Shown here: one piece after another, positions 17,525 to 26,688 of the stretch
How the letters are laid out: every line of letters begins with the position of its first letter
Position numbering within the stretch: the first letter of the stretch is position 1
Assembly: GCF_013393325.1 (NCBI RefSeq)
Contig: NZ_QJRC01000070.1
Span: 1-64,000, forward strand
Source of the DNA: Pseudomonas hunanensis
GTDB taxonomy: Bacteria > Pseudomonadota > Gammaproteobacteria > Pseudomonadales > Pseudomonadaceae
Length of the DNA stretch: 64,000 nucleotides
Direction: 5' to 3'
The notes under the pieces: generated by a model
Database searches by the model: none
Seen by the model: the letters and a program-made list of their open reading frames with translations, nothing else
What the model was told of the DNA's origin: nothing
Position numbers and translations under genes: made by a program

Positions 17525-18931
17525 ATGCGTTGCCTGATGTTCGTTTGCCTGCTGATCTGCAGCCTGCCCTCGATCGCCCTCGACCGCTCGCGGGTCGAAG
17601 GCTACCTGTTGCCCAATGGCCTGCAGGTCATCCTGAAAAACGGCTACGAACGTGATCATGTGGCAATTCGCCTGGTGGTCGGGGTGGGCCTGGATGACTT
17701 CGATTGCGAGCAGAAAGAACTGCCGCACCTGCTTGAGCACCTGTTGTTCAGCGGCATCGACGAAATGGGCGAGGGCGGCCTGGAAGAGCGCCTGCAGGCG
17801 CTTGGCGGCGAGTGGAACGCCTACACCAGCAGCGCCGACACGACTTTTGTCATCGAAGCCCCTGCGCGTAATCAGCGCAAGGTCCTCGACCTGCTGCTGG
17901 CGGTGATCCGCGATACCCGCATCGACGCCAAGGCCCTGGCCACCGCCAAGCGCATCATCGAACGCGAAGATGGCGGCCACTACGGCCACTTGCAGCGCTG
18001 GCTCGACCGCCAGGATATCGGCCACCCGGCCAGCGACCAGTTGGCCACCGAGCTGGGGCTGAAATGCCCGGAGCGCTCCAACCTCGACGACATGACCCTG
18101 GAGCAAGTACAGGCCTTGCGTGACCGCTGGTACGCGGCCAACAACATGACCCTGATCGTGGTCGGCGGCCTCGACCGTCTGCTGCCGGCGTATCTGGAGC
18201 GCACCTTTGGCGAACTGCCAGCAACTGAACCAGAAGAACGCCGAAACCTGGAAAGCATTACCCAGCAGGCCGAGCAGCGCCGCGACCTGACCCGTGGCTG
18301 GCTGGGCGACAGCGTCAAACTGCACTGGCTGTTCATCGAGCCCGTGCTGGACAACGACCACCAGGCCACCCTCGACCTGCTGTCGCGTTACCTGGACTGG
18401 GCGCTGTACGACCAGCTGCGCCTGCGCAATGGGCTGTCCTATGGCCCTTCGGTGCAACGAGAAAGCTTCGGCGACACCGGCCTGCTCAGCCTCAATGCCG
18501 ACCTTGAGCGCGATGACATCGACAAGGCGGTGAAGGTGATGCAGGCGCTGTTCGACCACCTGCGCAAGGAAGGCCTCGACCCAGACACCTTTGCCCGCAT
18601 CAAGGACGCCAGCGTCGCCAAGGAAAGCTGGAGTACCCAGGGTAACAGTGCCTTGGCCGACTACTACTGGGGTGCGCTGAACGACTATACCGACGGGCGC
18701 TTCGCCAACCCGGTGCGCAAGCTGCGCCAGGTCAGCCTGGCCCAGGCCAACGAGGCGCTGAAGGCACTGCTCAAGGAGGACGGCTACCTGCGCATCGAAA
18801 AGCCGTTGCTTGGCTATGACGAACTATACGGGCTGGTCGCGCTGATAGTGGGCCTGATACTGGCGGCCGGGCTGCTGCGCTGGCGGCGGCAAGGCCCGCA
18901 ACGGCCGAGTGGTGCTACACGGCAGCGGTGA
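17525..18931 (+). CDS. M16-family zinc peptidase, membrane-anchored
   Basis: This 468-aa M16 peptidase has an N-terminal signal sequence (about residues 1-19) and the inverted zinc motif HLLEH (68-72). The third ligand lies in RIIEREDGG (Glu146 or Glu148), at the spacing typical of catalytic M16 members. A second M16 domain covers about 180-420. A C-terminal helix (YGLVALIVGLILAAGLL) precedes the basic RWRRQG. The active site should therefore face the periplasm on a membrane anchor. It lies 30 bp downstream of the Na/Pi gene. Substrate unknown. Confidence 0.88.
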   Translation: MRCLMFVCLLICSLPSIALDRSRVEGYLLPNGLQVILKNGYERDHVAIRLVVGVGLDDFDCEQKELPHLLEHLLFSGIDEMGEGGLEERLQALGGEWNAYTSSADTTFVIEAPARNQRKVLDLLLAVIRDTRIDAKALATAKRIIEREDGGHYGHLQRWLDRQDIGHPASDQLATELGLKCPERSNLDDMTLEQVQALRDRWYAANNMTLIVVGGLDRLLPAYLERTFGELPATEPEERRNLESITQQAEQRRDLTRGWLGDSVKLHWLFIEPVLDNDHQATLDLLSRYLDWALYDQLRLRNGLSYGPSVQRESFGDTGLLSLNADLERDDIDKAVKVMQALFDHLRKEGLDPDTFARIKDASVAKESWSTQGNSALADYYWGALNDYTDGRFANPVRKLRQVSLAQANEALKALLKEDGYLRIEKPLLGYDELYGLVALIVGLILAAGLLRWRRQGPQRPSGATRQR

Positions 18932-18952
18932 ATCGGCGGTATCCTTTTGCCA

Positions 18953-18994
18953 GTACCGGCCCCTTCGCGGGCGTGCCCGCGAAGGGGCCGGTAC
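18953..18994. repeat. Perfect 42-bp REP palindrome
   Basis: A 20-bp arm beginning GTACCGGCCCCTTCGCGGGC pairs perfectly with its mirror across a GT centre. It sits 21 bp after the M16 gene, between two same-strand genes. Confidence 0.9.
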
Positions 18995-19025
18995 CGCCAA
19001 CTCATCCTTTCTGTCGTAGCCCCCA

Positions 19026-20048
19026 ATGCCCCAAATCCCCCATATCGTCCAGCGCATCATCGAACTGCTCAAACGCTACCCCGGCATCATCGCGCTCGGC
19101 GGTTTCCTCTCCGGTATCGGCAGCTTCATCCTGGTCGATCGCCAAGCCGGCCTGGCCAGCTGGGTCGCCATACTCATGCTGGTCAGCTGGGTCTGGCTGA
19201 TGCTGGAAAACACCCTCACCGGCTTGTTCGCACGCACCTTCAACCGCGAGATCCCGCAGCCACTATTGCGCTACGCGACGCAGATGATCCACCAGGAAAC
19301 ACTGTTCTTCGTGCTGCCGTTCTTCTTCATCACCACCACCTGGAACAGCGGCCAATTGGTCTTCACTGGCTTGCTTGGCGCCGCCGGCCTGATTTCGATC
19401 ACCGACCCCCTGTACTACAAGTGGCTGGCACCCCGGCGCTGGCTGTTCCTGGCACTGCACACCCTGACGCTGTTCGCCGCCCTGTTGACTGCGTTGCCGA
19501 TCATCCTGCACCTGACCACCGCGCAAAGCTTCAAGCTGGCCCTGATCGCAGCCATGGCCCTGTCGTTCCCAAGCCTGGCCAGTAGCTTCCCGATCAACAA
19601 CTGGCGCCGCGCCGTGGCGCTGGTGGTGGTTACCCTGTCGGTCGGTGCCGGCGGCTGGCTGTTGCGCTCCTGGGTGCCGCCAGCAACCCTGTGGATGACC
19701 GAGGTGGCGGTGAGCACCGAAGTACTCAACCGCCAGCCAGGCGAATCGCTGGACGAGATTGCCGCCAGTCGCATACGCAGCAGCGGCCTGTACGCCTATA
19801 CCGCCATCAACGCGCCACGCGGCCTGAATGAGCGGATCTACCATGTGTGGCAAAAGGACGGCCAGGAGGTCGACCGCATAGCCCTGGACATCCACGGCGG
19901 GCGCAAGGAAGGCTACCGGGCCTGGACCCACAAGCAGAACTTCCCGCCCAACCCGGTAGGCAAGTGGCAGGTAAGGGTGCTGACCGAAGATGGGCAGGTG
20001 ATCGGCGTGCTGCGCTTCAAGGTGGCCGACGACGCACCGGCGCAGTAA
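19026..20048 (+). CDS. Membrane protein with DUF5924 and C-terminal DUF2914
   Basis: This 340-aa protein has six or seven predicted membrane helices in residues about 17-215 (DUF5924-like). A soluble C-terminal domain (about 225-335) resembles DUF2914. Recognisable pieces of the latter are NERIYHVWQKDGQEVDRIAL and YRAWTHKQNFPPNPVGKWQVRVLTEDG, cut here into two stretches. DUF2914 is an extracytoplasmic beta domain of unknown role. The start lies 31 bp right of a REP palindrome, so it is probably transcribed with the upstream genes at a reduced level. Function not known. Confidence 0.75.
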   Translation: MPQIPHIVQRIIELLKRYPGIIALGGFLSGIGSFILVDRQAGLASWVAILMLVSWVWLMLENTLTGLFARTFNREIPQPLLRYATQMIHQETLFFVLPFFFITTTWNSGQLVFTGLLGAAGLISITDPLYYKWLAPRRWLFLALHTLTLFAALLTALPIILHLTTAQSFKLALIAAMALSFPSLASSFPINNWRRAVALVVVTLSVGAGGWLLRSWVPPATLWMTEVAVSTEVLNRQPGESLDEIAASRIRSSGLYAYTAINAPRGLNERIYHVWQKDGQEVDRIALDIHGGRKEGYRAWTHKQNFPPNPVGKWQVRVLTEDGQVIGVLRFKVADDAPAQ

Positions 20049-20162
20049 GTGAAAAGGGGCTGCGTTGCAGCCTCGTAGCCCCCAACACAGCACATAATCA
20101 ACAAACAGCCCATGCCCGCTGCGCTATGATCAGCCCCTAAGCCTTAGCGCCGAGTCAATTGC

Positions 20163-21296
20163 ATGGAGCCTATGACCACCCCCAGCGCCATTCTGGACAC
20201 CAGCAGCCAGCCGCCCTGCCTGCGCATTACCGGTGATTGGACCCTGGCGCATTACGCCAACCTCAAGCGCGAAAGCGAGCAACTGCGCACGCAATACGCT
20301 GCCGACACCGTCGCCGACCTCAGCCAGCTAGGCCGCCTGGACACCGCCGGCGCGTCGCTGCTGGCCGAGCTGCTAGGTTCCGAGCGCCTGTCGCGCTGTA
20401 CCCAAGACCTGCCCGAAGCCAGCCGCGCACTGCTCAAGAACGTCTACTGCTCGGTCCAGGACTACTGCATCCCGGTCAAGGAGCCCGAGCGGAACGTACT
20501 GCTGATGCTGCTGGAACGCATCGGCCGCGCCGTCGGCACACTGTGGCAAGACTCCATGCAGTTGCTCGGTTTCGTCGGCGTCATCCTCGAAACCTTGCTG
20601 CGTCGCGCCCTGCAACCGCATCGCTGGCGCTTCACACCGGTCGTGGCACATATCGAACAGACCGGGCTGGATGCCGCGCCCATCGTCGCCTTGCTGACCT
20701 TCCTGGTGGGTGCGGTAGTGGCCTTCCTCGGTGCCACGGTGCTGGCCGACTTCGGCGCGACCATTTTCACCGTCGACCTGGTGGCGTTCTCGTTCCTGCG
20801 CGAATTCGCCGTGCTGCTGACCGCCATCCTCATGGCCGGGCGCACGGCCAGCGCGTTCACCGCACAAATAGGCTCGATGAAGGCCAATGAAGAAATCGAC
20901 GCCATCCGCACCCTGGGCCTGAACCCCATGGAGCTACTGGTGGTGCCACGGGTGCTGGCCTTGCTGATTTCGCTGCCGTTGCTCACCTTTGTCGCGATGA
21001 TCTGCGGCATGATTGGTGGCGCGGTGGTCTGCGCCCTGACGCTGGATATCTCGCCGGCCATGTTCCTGTCGCTGCTGCAAAGCGACATCGGCGTGCAGCA
21101 CTTTCTGGTAGGCCTGGCCAAGGCACCCTTCTTCGCCTTCCTGATCGCCGCCATCGGCTGCCTGGAAGGCTTCAAGGTCAGCGGCAGCGCCGAATCGGTA
21201 GGGGCACACACCACCTCGGCGGTGGTGCAGTCGATTTTCGTGGTCATCGTGCTGGATGCGGTAGCCGCGCTGTTCTTCATGGAGATGGGCTGGTGA
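20163..21296 (+). CDS. STAS-MlaE permease of an Mce-type lipid ABC transporter
   Basis: This 377-aa protein is a fusion. An N-terminal STAS domain (about residues 15-100) has SQLGRLDTAGASLLAELL. An MlaE/YrbE permease domain (about 125-375) has FSFLREFAVLLTAILMAGR, TAQIGSMKANEEIDAIRTLG and a glycine-rich last third. E. coli keeps the STAS partner separate as MlaB; here it is part of the permease. First gene of a four-gene operon (permease, ATPase, MCE protein, PqiC-like lipoprotein). It probably moves phospholipids between the inner and outer membranes; direction unknown. Confidence 0.9.
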   Translation: MEPMTTPSAILDTSSQPPCLRITGDWTLAHYANLKRESEQLRTQYAADTVADLSQLGRLDTAGASLLAELLGSERLSRCTQDLPEASRALLKNVYCSVQDYCIPVKEPERNVLLMLLERIGRAVGTLWQDSMQLLGFVGVILETLLRRALQPHRWRFTPVVAHIEQTGLDAAPIVALLTFLVGAVVAFLGATVLADFGATIFTVDLVAFSFLREFAVLLTAILMAGRTASAFTAQIGSMKANEEIDAIRTLGLNPMELLVVPRVLALLISLPLLTFVAMICGMIGGAVVCALTLDISPAMFLSLLQSDIGVQHFLVGLAKAPFFAFLIAAIGCLEGFKVSGSAESVGAHTTSAVVQSIFVVIVLDAVAALFFMEMGW

Positions 21297-22084
21297 GTGA
21301 TCAGGATCGCGTCATCGAAGCCCGTGGCATCTGCAACCGCTTCGGCCGCCAGGTGGTGCATGAAAACCTCGACCTTGACCTGTACCGTGGCGAAATCCTC
21401 GCCGTGGTCGGTGGCTCAGGTAGCGGCAAATCGGTGCTGCTACGCAGCATCATCGGCTTGCGCCGGCCCAATGAAGGGCAGATCAAGGTGTTCGGCCAGG
21501 ACTTGGCCGGCCTGCATGAAGAACAGCGCTCGCTGGTCGAGCGGCGCTTTGGCGTGTTGTTTCAGAAGGGCGCGCTGTTCTCTTCGCTGACGGTGACCGA
21601 GAACGTGGCCTTGCCCCTGATCGAGCACGCCGGGCTGTCCCGGGCCGATGCCGAGCACCTGGCCGGCGTGAAGCTGGCCCTGGCCGGGTTGCCGATCTCG
21701 GCCGCCGACAAGTACCCGGCCTCGTTGTCGGGGGGCATGATCAAGCGTGCGGCGCTGGCCCGCGCACTGGCCCTGGACCCGGACATCCTGTTCCTCGACG
21801 AACCCACCGCTGGCCTGGACCCGATCGGTGCCGCCGCGTTCGACCAGTTGATCCTCACCCTGCGCGATGCCCTGGGCCTGTCGGTGTTCCTCATCACCCA
21901 CGACCTCGACACCCTGTACACCATCACCGACCGCATTGCGGTGCTGTCGCAGAAAAAAGTCCTGGTGGCCGGCCCGCTGGCCGAGGTCGAGCAGACCAAC
22001 GACGCCTGGATCCAAGAATACTTTCACGGCCCACGCGGGCGCGCAGCCGAACAGGCTGCCACCCGTGCCGGGCAGGAGCGCTGA
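21293..22084 (+). CDS. MlaF-type ABC transporter ATPase
   Basis: This 263-aa ATPase has Walker A GGSGSGKSV (near residue 42), signature LSGGMIKRAALARAL, Walker B ILFLDEPTAGLDP and a switch His in ITHDLDTLY. It starts with GTG overlapping the permease stop by 4 bp, indicating translational coupling. It drives the Mce permease. The C-terminal 20 residues (RGRAAEQAATRAGQE) extend beyond the usual MlaF end, where MlaB-type contacts are made in E. coli. Confidence 0.93.
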   Translation: MSDQDRVIEARGICNRFGRQVVHENLDLDLYRGEILAVVGGSGSGKSVLLRSIIGLRRPNEGQIKVFGQDLAGLHEEQRSLVERRFGVLFQKGALFSSLTVTENVALPLIEHAGLSRADAEHLAGVKLALAGLPISAADKYPASLSGGMIKRAALARALALDPDILFLDEPTAGLDPIGAAAFDQLILTLRDALGLSVFLITHDLDTLYTITDRIAVLSQKKVLVAGPLAEVEQTNDAWIQEYFHGPRGRAAEQAATRAGQER

Positions 22085-22087
22085 GCA

Positions 22088-23026
22088 ATGGAAACCCGAG
22101 CCCATCACGTTCTTATCGGCCTGGTCACCGTCCTGGTGGTAGCCGGCGCCATGCTGTTCGGCCTGTGGCTGGCCAAGTCCAGTGTCGACGACGCCTTCAA
22201 GGATTACGAAGTGGTGTTCAACGAAGCCGTCTCGGGCCTGTCCCGTGGCAGCCCGGTGCAGTACAACGGCATCAAGGTGGGCGATGTGTCCACCCTGCGC
22301 CTGGACCCCAAAGACCCACGCCGGGTACTGGCACGGGTACGTCTGAGCGGTGACACACCGGTAAAGGAAGACACCCAGGCCAAGCTGACCCTGGCCGGGG
22401 TCACTGGCAACTCGTTCATCCAGCTCAGCGGCGGCACCCCGCAAAGCCCAGAACTGAAGGGCAAAGATGGCAAGCTGCCGGTGATCATCGCCTCGCCATC
22501 GCCCATCTCGCGCCTGCTCAATGACAGCAGCGACCTGGTGACCAACATCAACCTGCTGCTGCACAACGCCAACCAGATGTTCTCCGAGGACAACATCGGC
22601 CACCTCAGCAACACCCTGGCCAACCTCGACAAGACCACCGGCGCCTTTGCCGGCCAGCATGGCAGCATCGCCGAGGCCATCGAACAGCTGGTGCAGGTGG
22701 GCAAGCAGGCCAGCGCCACCCTGGCCGAAACACAGACGCTGATGCGCAATGCCAACGGCCTGCTGGGCAGCGAAGGCAAACAGGCGATCGGCAGCGCCGA
22801 GCAGGCCATGCAGTCACTGGCTGAAAGCACGGCAACCATCAACAACCTGCTGAAGAACAACAGCGAGGCCATCGGCGACGGCGCCCAGGGCCTGAACCAG
22901 CTCACCCCGGCCATTCGTGAACTGCGCGAAACCCTTAACGCACTCAAAGGCATTTCCCGGCAACTGGAGGCCGACCCGAGCGGCTACCTGCTTGGCCGCG
23001 ACAACAACAAGGAGTTCCAGCCATGA
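22088..23026 (+). CDS. MlaD-type MCE-domain protein
   Basis: This 312-aa protein has an N-terminal membrane anchor (about residues 10-29) and one MCE domain (about 38-118, with VSGLSRGSPVQYNGIKVGDV). A long helical periplasmic tail (about 140-300) is rich in LLxNANxxF-type repeats. MCE proteins form hexameric rings that carry lipids across the periplasm. The tail is much longer than in E. coli MlaD (183 aa) and could extend the ring toward the outer membrane. It follows the ATPase by 3 bp and overlaps the lipoprotein gene by 4 bp. Confidence 0.9.
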   Translation: METRAHHVLIGLVTVLVVAGAMLFGLWLAKSSVDDAFKDYEVVFNEAVSGLSRGSPVQYNGIKVGDVSTLRLDPKDPRRVLARVRLSGDTPVKEDTQAKLTLAGVTGNSFIQLSGGTPQSPELKGKDGKLPVIIASPSPISRLLNDSSDLVTNINLLLHNANQMFSEDNIGHLSNTLANLDKTTGAFAGQHGSIAEAIEQLVQVGKQASATLAETQTLMRNANGLLGSEGKQAIGSAEQAMQSLAESTATINNLLKNNSEAIGDGAQGLNQLTPAIRELRETLNALKGISRQLEADPSGYLLGRDNNKEFQP

Positions 23027-23658
23027 AACCGTCGCTGCGCCTGCTGGCCCTGGCGGCCGCGCTGAGCCTGGCCAGTGCCTGCTCGATCCTGCCCAAAAGC
23101 GAACCCGTGGACCTTTACCGCCTGCCAGTGAATCAACCCAGCCGCACGGCACCGGCACTGGACTGGTCATTGCGCCTGAACAAGCCACTGGCCAGCGAAG
23201 TGCTGGCCGGGCCACGGATTGCCGTGATTCCCCAAGGCGATATGGTCAGCAGCTACAAGGGCGCACGTTGGAGCGATGCGGCCCCGGTGCTGCTGCGCAA
23301 CCGCTTGCTCGATGGCTTCCAGCGTGACGGCCAGGTGCAGCGCCTGAGCGCCGACGACAGCAACCTGCAGGCTGACTACGAGCTGGCTGGCGAGCTGCAG
23401 GCGTTTCAGAGTGAATACCGCCCAGGCGGGGCGGTAGAGGTGGTGATCCGCTACGACGCACGCCTGGTCCAGGGGCGCAACCAGCGCATCCTGGCCAGCA
23501 AGCGCTTTGAGATCCGCCAACCACTGACCGACAAACAGGTGTCAGCCGTGGTTACCGGCTTTGGCCAAGCCAGCGACCAACTGGTGGGGCAGGTGGTGAG
23601 CTGGACCATTGCCCAGGCAAACCAGGCTCAACCGAGGGTTCAGGCGAAGAACCAGTAG
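23023..23658 (+). CDS. PqiC-like outer-membrane lipoprotein of the Mce system
   Basis: This 211-aa lipoprotein has signal peptide and lipobox LASAC (Cys20). The ABC-type transport auxiliary domain follows (about residues 30-195), with VDLYRLPVNQPS and GPRIAVIPQGD. PqiC proteins sit in the outer membrane and dock to the MCE assembly. It starts by ATGA overlap with the MCE gene and is the last gene of the operon. Its 3' end overlaps the convergent SpmAB gene by 19 bp. Confidence 0.88.
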   Translation: MKPSLRLLALAAALSLASACSILPKSEPVDLYRLPVNQPSRTAPALDWSLRLNKPLASEVLAGPRIAVIPQGDMVSSYKGARWSDAAPVLLRNRLLDGFQRDGQVQRLSADDSNLQADYELAGELQAFQSEYRPGGAVEVVIRYDARLVQGRNQRILASKRFEIRQPLTDKQVSAVVTGFGQASDQLVGQVVSWTIAQANQAQPRVQAKNQ

Positions 23659-24869
23659 CAGATGAAGATCGCCGCGATCACCCCGGACAACTCGGCCAGC
23701 AGTGCGCAACCGACTGCATGGCGCACACGTTGGATGCCGACGGCGCCAAAGTACACGGCCAGTACATAGAAGGTGGTTTCGGTACTGCCTTGAATCGTCG
23801 CCGCGACCAAGGCCGGGAAACTGTCCACGCCTTGGGTCTGCATGGTTTCGATCAGCATGGCCCGTGCTGCGCTACCGGAAAACGGCTTGACCAGCGCCGT
23901 CGGCAAACCCTCGACGAAGCGTGTGTCCAGGCCCATCCAGTTCACCGCATGGCGAATGCCGTCCAAGGCCAGCTCCAAGGCACCTGATGCGCGCAGCACA
24001 CCCACCGCCACCAGCATCGCCACCAGGTAGGGCAGCAGGTTCTTGGCCACATCGAAACCTTCCTTGGCACCTTCGACGAAGGCTTCATACACCTTCACCC
24101 GCTTCAAGGCACCGATCACCAGGAACAGCATGATCACGCCAAACAACGTGAGGTTGCCCAAGATGGACGACAGGCTTGCCAGTGCAGCGGCCGACAGGGT
24201 GCCGAGGAACGCCATGAAACCTCCCAGCAGCAAAGCGCCGGGGATGAAGTAGGCAAGCACCACCGGGTCCCACAGTCGCAAGCGCTGCATCACTGCCACC
24301 GACAGCAGGCCGACCAAGGTCGAGACGCTGGTCGCCAGCAGGATCGGCAGGAACACCATGGTTGGGTCCGGCGCGCCCTGCTGGGCCCGGTACATGAAGA
24401 TGGTGACCGGCAGCAGCGTCAGCGAAGAGGCGTTGAGTACCAGGAACAGGATTTGCGCGTTGCTCGCCGTGGTGCTGCTGGGGTTCAGCTCCTGCAGCGC
24501 GCGCATGGCCTTCAGGCCAATCGGCGTCGCGGCGTTGTCCAGGCCCAGGCCGTTGGCGGCAAAATTCATGGTGATAAGGCCCAGGGCCGGGTGACCAGGC
24601 GGCACTTCCGGCATCAGGCGGGCGAACAGCGGGCCCAGCACCTTGGCCAGCCATTCGACGATACCGGCCTTTTCGGCGATCTTGAGAAAGCCCAGCCACA
24701 GGGTCAGCGTGCCGAACAGCAGCACCATCACCTCCACCGACAGCTTGGCCATGGCGAAGATGCTTTCGACCATTGCGGCGAAGATGCCCGCGTTGCCGGC
24801 CACCAGCCATTGGGCCAGGGCGGACACCGCCGCCACCAGGAAAAAGCCGAGCCAAAGGCCGTTGAGCAT
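23640..24869 (-). CDS. SpmAB fusion, nucleoside-recognition (Gate) domain membrane protein
   Basis: This 409-aa protein combines what Bacillus encodes as SpmA and SpmB. Two Gate-domain halves are separated near residue 190: ITMNFAANGLGLDNAATPIG in the first, and SGSAARAMLIETMQTQGVDS in the second. About ten membrane helices are visible. The start at 24869 follows AGGGGG; a 33-codon longer frame has no such site. In spore formers the pair affects core dehydration, but Pseudomonas does not sporulate, so a transport role is likely. Substrate unknown. Confidence 0.87.
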   Translation of the reverse strand: MLNGLWLGFFLVAAVSALAQWLVAGNAGIFAAMVESIFAMAKLSVEVMVLLFGTLTLWLGFLKIAEKAGIVEWLAKVLGPLFARLMPEVPPGHPALGLITMNFAANGLGLDNAATPIGLKAMRALQELNPSSTTASNAQILFLVLNASSLTLLPVTIFMYRAQQGAPDPTMVFLPILLATSVSTLVGLLSVAVMQRLRLWDPVVLAYFIPGALLLGGFMAFLGTLSAAALASLSSILGNLTLFGVIMLFLVIGALKRVKVYEAFVEGAKEGFDVAKNLLPYLVAMLVAVGVLRASGALELALDGIRHAVNWMGLDTRFVEGLPTALVKPFSGSAARAMLIETMQTQGVDSFPALVAATIQGSTETTFYVLAVYFGAVGIQRVRHAVGCALLAELSGVIAAIFICYWFFA

Positions 24870-24961
24870 CCGTGTGTACCCCCTGAAAAATGCCCGAATG
24901 ATAGCGTATCGAAGCCTGGGGCTGGCGATCGCGCGCCTACAATGGTCCGCGAATGACCCGG

Positions 24962-24992
24962 AAAACAAAAAGCCCCGACAAGTCGGGGCTTT
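24962..24992 (-). terminator. Terminator of gltP
   Basis: On the minus strand the 11-bp stem AAAGCCCCGAC/GTCGGGGCTTT with a 2-nt loop (24969-24992) is followed by TTTGTTTTC. It lies about 20 bp after the gltP stop. It may also stop transcription arriving from the other side. Confidence 0.9.
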
Positions 24993-25012
24993 GGGTCAAA
25001 CAGCCATAAGGC

Positions 25013-26341
25013 TCAGCGCTTGGCGGTTTCGCCAACCACCGCAGCTTCCTGCTTGTCGGCCATCAGCGAAGCGTAGTACTTCTCGCCCTTGGCGGCGTCG
25101 TACATGCCTTCCCAACGAGCGATGACCAGCGCAGCCAGGGCGTTGCCGACAACGTTCAGCGCGGTGCGGGCCATGTCCATGATGCGGTCGACACCGGCGA
25201 TGAAGGCCAGGCCTTCCAGCGGGATGCCCACGCTGCCCAGGGTGGCCAGCAGCACCACGAACGACACACCCGGCACACCAGCGATACCTTTGGAGGTGAC
25301 CATCAGTGTCAGCACCAGCAGCAGCTGCTGGCTCCACGACAGGTCGATGCCGTACAGCTGGGCAATGAAGATGGCCGCGATGCTCTGGTACAGGGTCGAA
25401 CCGTCAAGGTTGAAGGAGTAGCCGGTCGGCACCACGAACGAGCAGATCGACTTCGGCGCGCCGTACTTCTCCATTTTCTCGATCACGCGCGGCAGCACGG
25501 TTTCCGAGCTGGAAGTGGAGTAAGCCAGAATCAGCTCATCTTTCATGATGCGCATGATCTTGATTACCGAGAAGCCGAACACGCGGGCAACCAGGCCCAG
25601 CACCATGAAGGCGAAGAAGGCGATGGCGAAGTACACCAGCAGCACCAGCTTGGCCAGCGGCAGCAACGAACTGAAGCCGAAGTTGGCCACGGTCACGGCG
25701 ATCAGGGCGAACACGCCGATAGGGGCGTAGTTCATGATCATGTGGGTGACCTTGAACATGGTTTCCGAAACAGCCTGGAAGGTACGCACCAGTGGGTCGC
25801 GCAGTTCTGCCTGGAGGCTCGACAGGCCCAGGCCGAACATGACCGAGAAGAAGATGATCGGCAGCATTTCGCCACGCATGAGCGCTGCGAAGATGTTCGA
25901 CGGGATCAGGTTCAGCAGGGTTTCGATGAACGCGTGCTCATGCTGCACCTCGGCCGCAGTGGCCTGGTACTTGGAGATGTCCACGGTACCCAGGGTGCTC
26001 ATGTCGATGCCGGCGCCCGGGTGGAACAGGTTGGCCAGCACCAGGCCCACGACGATGGCAATGGTGGTCACTACTTCGAAGTAGATGATGGTCTTCAGGC
26101 CAATGCTGCCCAGTTTCTTCGCGTCGCCAACCCCGGCGATGCCCACGATCAGCGACGAGATCACGATCGGGACGACGATCATCTTGATCAGGCGAATGAA
26201 GATGTCACCAGCGGGCTGGAGGACGTTGCTGATCCACCAGGCCTTTTCTGCACTGAAGTGGTTCAGTAGCGCGCCGATTGCAACACCCAGGACCAGACCG
26301 ATGACGATCTGCCAGGCGAGGCTCAGTTTTGCCTTCTTCAT
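25013..26341 (-). CDS. gltP: Glutamate/aspartate:proton symporter, DAACS family
   Basis: This 442-aa dicarboxylate/amino acid:cation symporter has eight membrane helices and the two re-entrant loops of the family. The serine-rich loop reads YSTSSSETVLP, and the helix 7 motif is YSFNLDGSTLYQ. KKAKLSLAWQIVIGLVLG is the usual start. The ATG at 26341 was chosen over a frame opening at 26500 because homologues begin here and AAAGGG precedes it. GltP-type rather than DctA-type is favoured by the AauR-like boxes upstream, since AauR controls acidic amino acid use. Confidence 0.88.
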   Translation of the reverse strand: MKKAKLSLAWQIVIGLVLGVAIGALLNHFSAEKAWWISNVLQPAGDIFIRLIKMIVVPIVISSLIVGIAGVGDAKKLGSIGLKTIIYFEVVTTIAIVVGLVLANLFHPGAGIDMSTLGTVDISKYQATAAEVQHEHAFIETLLNLIPSNIFAALMRGEMLPIIFFSVMFGLGLSSLQAELRDPLVRTFQAVSETMFKVTHMIMNYAPIGVFALIAVTVANFGFSSLLPLAKLVLLVYFAIAFFAFMVLGLVARVFGFSVIKIMRIMKDELILAYSTSSSETVLPRVIEKMEKYGAPKSICSFVVPTGYSFNLDGSTLYQSIAAIFIAQLYGIDLSWSQQLLLVLTLMVTSKGIAGVPGVSFVVLLATLGSVGIPLEGLAFIAGVDRIMDMARTALNVVGNALAALVIARWEGMYDAAKGEKYYASLMADKQEAAVVGETAKR

Positions 26342-26539
26342 GTCTTTACCCTTTGTTCTAGTGGTCATGGCACCTGGCGGAAACACGTGTAACAGAGCCA
26401 TTGGCAAAGTCACGAGCCGTGCAAGCTTCCGTCCGGCGACGTCATGTAAGGACACCGCAGGCGAGCGACAGGGCGCTCTGGCCAGCGAAAAAGGCGGCAA
26501 CTATTGCGACGGGAAGGGGCGAAAGCTAATGCCGGAAAC

Positions 26540-26554
26540 GCATACCCCATGCCG
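26540..26554 (-). promoter_or_regulatory. Candidate sigma54 promoter for gltP
   Basis: The minus strand reads CGGCATG-N4-ATGCG, giving the required GG-N10-GC spacing (GG at 26553-26552, GC at 26541-26540). The flanking bases match only partly the consensus TGGCACG-N4-TTGC. It lies downstream (relative to gltP) of two AauR-type boxes, the order expected for an enhancer-dependent promoter. The implied leader is about 190 nt. Confidence 0.5.
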
Positions 26555-26611
26555 TTTTGGCATACGGTTTTCGACCCATTCGGCAGCTTCGCAAGTGATT
26601 GATTTATAACG

Positions 26612-26625
26612 TTCGGAATCCCGAA
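26612..26625. promoter_or_regulatory. AauR-type box 1
   Basis: TTCGGAATCCCGAA is an exact match to TTCGG-N4-CCGAA, the motif known for AauR, the NtrC-type regulator of acidic amino acid metabolism in P. putida. It lies about 65 bp upstream of the candidate sigma54 promoter of gltP. Confidence 0.7.
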
Positions 26626-26688
26626 CAAGACCAAACCGCCATATTTCGGCAGATTTGACGGTACACAAAGGGCAAGGAAGATGGCTTG

